Shown here piece after piece: positions 61,801-64,000 of a stretch of 64,000 bases of DNA (within the stretch, counting starts at the first letter, position 1; every line of letters starts with the position of its first letter). The translations under genes and the position numbers were made by a program. The notes beneath the pieces were generated by a model that saw only the letters and a list, made by a program, of their open reading frames with translations, was not told the origin of the DNA and searched no databases. The stretch is from Argyresthia goedartella (Eukaryota; Arthropoda; Insecta; Lepidoptera; Argyresthiidae): contig OX463818.1 of assembly GCA_949825045.1 (NCBI GenBank), positions 31,698,906 through 31,762,905 on the forward strand, given 5' to 3'.

Positions 61801-64000
61801 CGATATTCATCGTAGAGTGTGCAGAACAATTGGTGACTCCACTTGAGCTCATATTCAAAAGATCATTATTTGAAGGTGTGGTCCCCACTATATGGAAAAC
61901 TGCCTTCATTGTTATGACAGGTGTTCCTGTCTTTAAGAAGGGTGACAAAAGTAAAGTAGAACAATGTAGGCCTATATCGAACTTTGTCTGTTCGCTAAAA
62001 TATTAGAAAGGATCATTTATGATCAAACATATGCTGCACTTCGTACTTCTTTTACTGAGGAACAGCACGGATTCTTAAAAAGCAGATCGACAGTATCCAA
62101 CTTACTTCTTGCTGCAAATTACATAACCAAAAGCATGGAGGGTGGCGCCCAAATTGACGTAGTTTACACCGACTACAGCAAGTGTTTCGATCGTATCCAC
62201 CATAATGTACTCATGAGGAATACATGGAGATCTTTATAGGTGGTTATAAAAAATCGTAGTCAAGCAGTTGTATTGCAAGGATTCACATCAAAATGGACAT
62301 CTATCCCGTCTGGAGTACCCCAAGGATCCTTATTAGGGCCCCTTATGTTTGTTATTTTTATCAAAGACATAAATACTTGCTTTATAAGTTCCAAAATCCT
62401 AATCTACGCTGACGACATGAAAATACTGCCTATTTATGGAATTGATGACGTTCTCGACCTACAGTCTGATCTCCTGAGGTTTGAGGCATACTGTGTAACA
62501 AATAAACTAGACTTGAATGTGGACAAGTGCTATCTCGTATCATTTACTAGAAAGCATTCATTAATCGATCAAGGTTACCAGCTGAAGGGCCACCCCATTA
62601 CTAGGGTTAGTAAGGTTTGTGACCTAGGAGTACTTTTCGATAACAAACTAACATTTGAAAAACATGTAAACAGCTGCGTTTCAAAGGCATTTAGAGCTCT
62701 TGGTTTTATCATTAGAACATCATCCTCCTTCAAATCTCTAAAATCTCTGAAAATATTGTATTGCGCCTTCGTTAGATCTCACTTAGAATACGCTTCGCAA
62801 GTCTGGAACCCCAGATATGAGATATACAAGTCACGTATCGAGGGCATCCAAAAGAAGTTTTTAAGATTTCTAGATTTTAAGGCACATCAAAGATACCTAG
62901 CAGGGATCGCAAACGGCTCTGTTGATTGTCCCCAATTGTTAACCGAGGTGTCACTTTGGGCTCCCTCTAGGGTAAGCAGAAGTAGCAAGCCTTTGTACAT
63001 ACCGTGGGTGAGCATTCGAAACCGACAGAACGCGTATTATATGCGTTCTGTCGGTACGCGGGCACAAGACATTGATTTTTTTTGCACAAAACCATCTACA
63101 ATAAGGAAAGTAATGACTAAAGACTACTTTACCAACATGGACTAAGCTGTACAATCGTTTTTTGTGGTAATACTTATAGTTGTAGATTTAATTTTGTATT
63201 ATTACAACTACATATATAAGCTCTTCTTGTTTTAATATAGTAGCATACATAAATTAATATAAGGCATATTTAATTAAATTAATATATATTAGTGTTAGTG
63301 TAAACAGAGGCAACAAAGTAACTTAAGAGAATCATGTGGGCGCGAGCTTCCATACAATAAGCGGTAACCTTTTTCACCCCTTAAACCTTGTCCGATTTTC
63401 ACAATTTTTTCACAAGTTTTAGATACTATGAAAAACTATGCTCGTGCGTTTTGTTTTTTTGAAATATTTTGTATTTTAGTAAATATAAGTACCTAAACAT
63501 TCACTTTTTTGACCAAAAAAAACCCTCCAGCATTTTATTTATTTTTAACCAATCAAGCCAGATTTTCAAGAAAAGGAAAAACTACAAGATTTGTTTATGA
63601 TGTGTGGAAACGAATGAGACCAAATTTGTCTTATTCCATAAAGGTTTAGGGGTAGAAAAAAGTTACCGCCCAAAAGCATAATTCGGCCGAAAATTTAGGC
63701 AATTGCGCTCTTATAGCTCTGAGATAGCTTGTATTTTGGTAAATACCTACTCGCGCCGAGTTCTGTCGCCATTCGCTCGTCTTAAGATATTTTTCTACCC
63801 TGTTATGTTAACGATCTTAGAAAATCAATGTTAGTAATTAAGAAGTGAAGATTTGTAATTGGCTTAAAGATATTTATATAAGTTACATTACATTCATTTA
63901 TTGTGCTGCATGTCTTCCGAATAAAATAAAATAAAAAATAAATAAAAAATCATTCTAAAGACCCACATAAACCTTATTCCTTATTTCCAGATGAGCCTCC
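55757..64000 (+). CDS. Nup58: FG-repeat nucleoporin, most like Nup58 (exons 1-5 and start of 6, continues past window)
   Basis: Host gene. Exons 55757-55842, 56017-56366, 56754-56822, 57426-57485, 58283-58366 and from 63991 join in frame with GT/AG junctions throughout. The protein begins MTMSFSFGTPTSAPATSG and is FG/Ala/Thr/Ser-rich with many FG dipeptides (SFSFG, TFGG, PAFGA, TPAFG, SSFG). After GDGK the next exon begins with NEPP. An FG-rich N-terminus followed by a coiled coil starting with such a K-x-E-P-P stretch fits Nup58/Nup45 of the Nup62 channel complex. Nup62 or another FG nucleoporin is not excluded because the coiled coil is outside the window. FG repeats line the nuclear pore channel and bind transport receptors. 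Exons 3, 4 and 5 are all multiples of three with phase 1 junctions, so each could be skipped without changing frame. Introns 4 and 5 are full of transposons. Confidence 0.65.
56017..56366 (+). CDS. Nup58: Nucleoporin exon 2 (main FG-repeat block)
   Basis: Acceptor TGATTTCAG/ACCTGC. Twelve or more FG/FGA-type repeats. Ends CAACCAG/GTGAAA, a somewhat weak donor. The opposite-frame ORFs at 55956-56384 and 55960-56298 are shadows of this repetitive exon. Confidence 0.8.
56754..56822 (+). CDS. Nup58: Nucleoporin exon 3 (69 bp, symmetrical)
   Basis: TGCATGTTCCAG/GTTTAACAT to CTATTTG/GTAAGT; codes GLTFGTPASQGLSATFP and ends TNTLFG. Confidence 0.75.
57090..57425. other. Nucleoporin intron 3, distal part
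   Basis: Non-coding; nothing recognised. Confidence 0.5.
57426..57485 (+). CDS. Nup58: Nucleoporin exon 4 (60 bp, symmetrical)
   Basis: CTCTTCAG/GTGGCGCTG to TCGTCAG/GTATTT; codes GGAGTGRIGTNLGGTQ. Confidence 0.7.
57580..58172 (-). mobile_element. LINE 3' fragment in nucleoporin intron 4
   Basis: The minus frame reads SSDLLAQLSFTAPRLLRHNA, then NYRQNTILWRACQRFN and DIDLDLFNTG, matching the C-terminus of the LINE at 28522-31402 (NYRQNSFLLRASRSFNS, DIDMFCSS). Followed leftwards by a TTTTATTT-rich 3' UTR. Confidence 0.75.
58283..58366 (+). CDS. Nup58: Nucleoporin exon 5 (84 bp, symmetrical)
   Basis: CTCGTTTCAG/TGGCCCCG to GGCAAAA/GTAAGT; codes APSLGLGGSSTSAGIGV and ends TQSGDGK. The FG motif gives way to a Gly/Ser-rich stretch. 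Confidence 0.75.
58375..59732. mobile_element. Non-autonomous hAT element with 8-bp target duplication
   Basis: Element 58383-59724 with ends TAGGGTTGCCATA and TATGGCAACCCTA. The 8-bp duplication ACCTACAC lies at 58375-58382 and 59725-59732. Near both ends GTCCCGG is repeated (58418, 58438, 58466; 59690). The interior is AT-rich with no transposase. TIR and duplication size fit hAT. Confidence 0.85.
59978..63145 (+). pseudogene. LINE ORF2: endonuclease and RT, split and frameshifted
   Basis: Endonuclease start (FYHQNIRGMRTKTSD, AITEFWLLD, RGVLLAVRN-type) to 60453; an inserted element follows; resumes at 60822 (NNPLDKFLILGDFNLSNISW, LDLIISNDN) to 61625. Shifts near 61625, 61840 and 61980-62230 break the linker and RT boxes. 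62240-63145 is open: GVPQGSLLGPLMFVIFIKDI, KILIYADDMKI (YADD intact) and the C-terminus YASQVWNPRYEIYKSRIEG. A 12-bp in-frame insertion (TTATGACAGGTG) is seen at about 61913 in the stretch before VFKKGDK. Confidence 0.8.
60454..60820 (-). mobile_element. Small hairpin-ended element, copy 2
   Basis: Starts with (TA)n at 60461-60484, then GAGTGGGTTTATGAAACGAG and a hairpin, and ends GGGTTTATGATACGTGTGTA. It is the intact reverse complement of the split copy at 28400-32160. Confidence 0.75.
63251..63990. other. Distal part of nucleoporin intron 5
   Basis: Non-coding. An A-rich AATAAAATAAAATAAAAAAT run at about 63920-63950 looks like a LINE or SINE tail but no body was recognised. Confidence 0.5.
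63991..64000 (+). CDS. Nup58: Nucleoporin exon 6 (first 10 bases)
   Basis: TTCCTTATTTCCAG/ATGAGCCTCC; with the last base of exon 5 it reads N-E-P in frame and runs off the window. Confidence 0.7.

Larger units (their letters stand above)
59733..63250 (+). mobile_element. CR1/Jockey-type LINE in nucleoporin intron 5
   Basis: Starts directly after the hAT duplication with non-coding leader (59733-59977) and continues through ORF2 to about 63145 and a 3' UTR. Interrupted by a hairpin-ended element at 60454-60820. Related to the LINE at 28522-31402 (the YYQN/YHQNVRG start, SKAFDRI, NPRYE-type end). Confidence 0.8.

Noticed and set aside
1..64000. CRISPR array or bacterial contamination
   Set aside because: No regularly spaced direct repeats of the needed size; introns, SINEs and insect LINEs show a eukaryotic genome.

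Overview
The window looks like a piece of a lepidopteran (moth or butterfly) nuclear genome. It is AT-rich and intron-bearing. It carries one recognisable host gene, an FG-repeat nucleoporin most like Nup58, on the + strand from 55757 past the right edge. Nearly everything else is transposable-element DNA, layered by repeated nesting. There are tRNA-derived SINEs, several CR1/Jockey-type and RTE-type LINEs, an RLE-type LINE, a BEL/Pao LTR element, a Ty3/gypsy scrap, and pogo, hAT, foldback and mariner-like DNA elements. No bacterial-style operons, rRNA genes or CRISPR arrays are present.

Layout. 1-3350: minus-strand LINE with ORF1, plus an ORF2 fused in frame to a second, 5'-truncated LINE; then an RT scrap. 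4255-5660: an old dispersed repeat split by an 896-bp foldback element with a perfect 9-bp target duplication. 6125-11815: a complete-length pogo-type transposon (TA target, imperfect terminal inverted repeats, PHD-finger transposase) interrupted by a SINE and a LINE. 13185-16712: an inverted-repeat element holding a decayed LINE. 17290-19562: SINEs, a hairpin element and LINE tails. 19889-22852: an uninterrupted 987-residue RT/endonuclease ORF. 23097-27262: a mariner-like repeat in two opposite copies, a gypsy fragment, and a LINE derivative that keeps only ORF1. 28400-32160: a small hairpin-ended element split by a LINE whose YADD site is deleted. 33776-35907: an element with about 350-bp terminal inverted repeats and a nested MITE. 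36960-38060: RTE remains.

The most elaborate part is 38700-53945. A DDE_3-type DNA transposon is split in its intron by a LINE that carries OTU protease domains (39823-52640, flanked by a 27-bp direct repeat). That LINE is in turn split by a young BEL/Pao element (42324-49655, 5-bp target duplication). The BEL element carries two palindromic duplications that look like template-switch scars, and the LINE holds a nearly identical 582-bp tandem duplication and a tandem OTU duplication.

55757-64000 is the nucleoporin gene. Five exons and the start of a sixth splice cleanly in frame. Introns 4 and 5 hold LINE fragments and an hAT element (8-bp target duplication) that begins 16 bp after exon 5.

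The elements do not form a pathway. What ties them together is order of insertion, which can be read from the nesting. All family names are from sequence recognition by eye; none was checked against a database.
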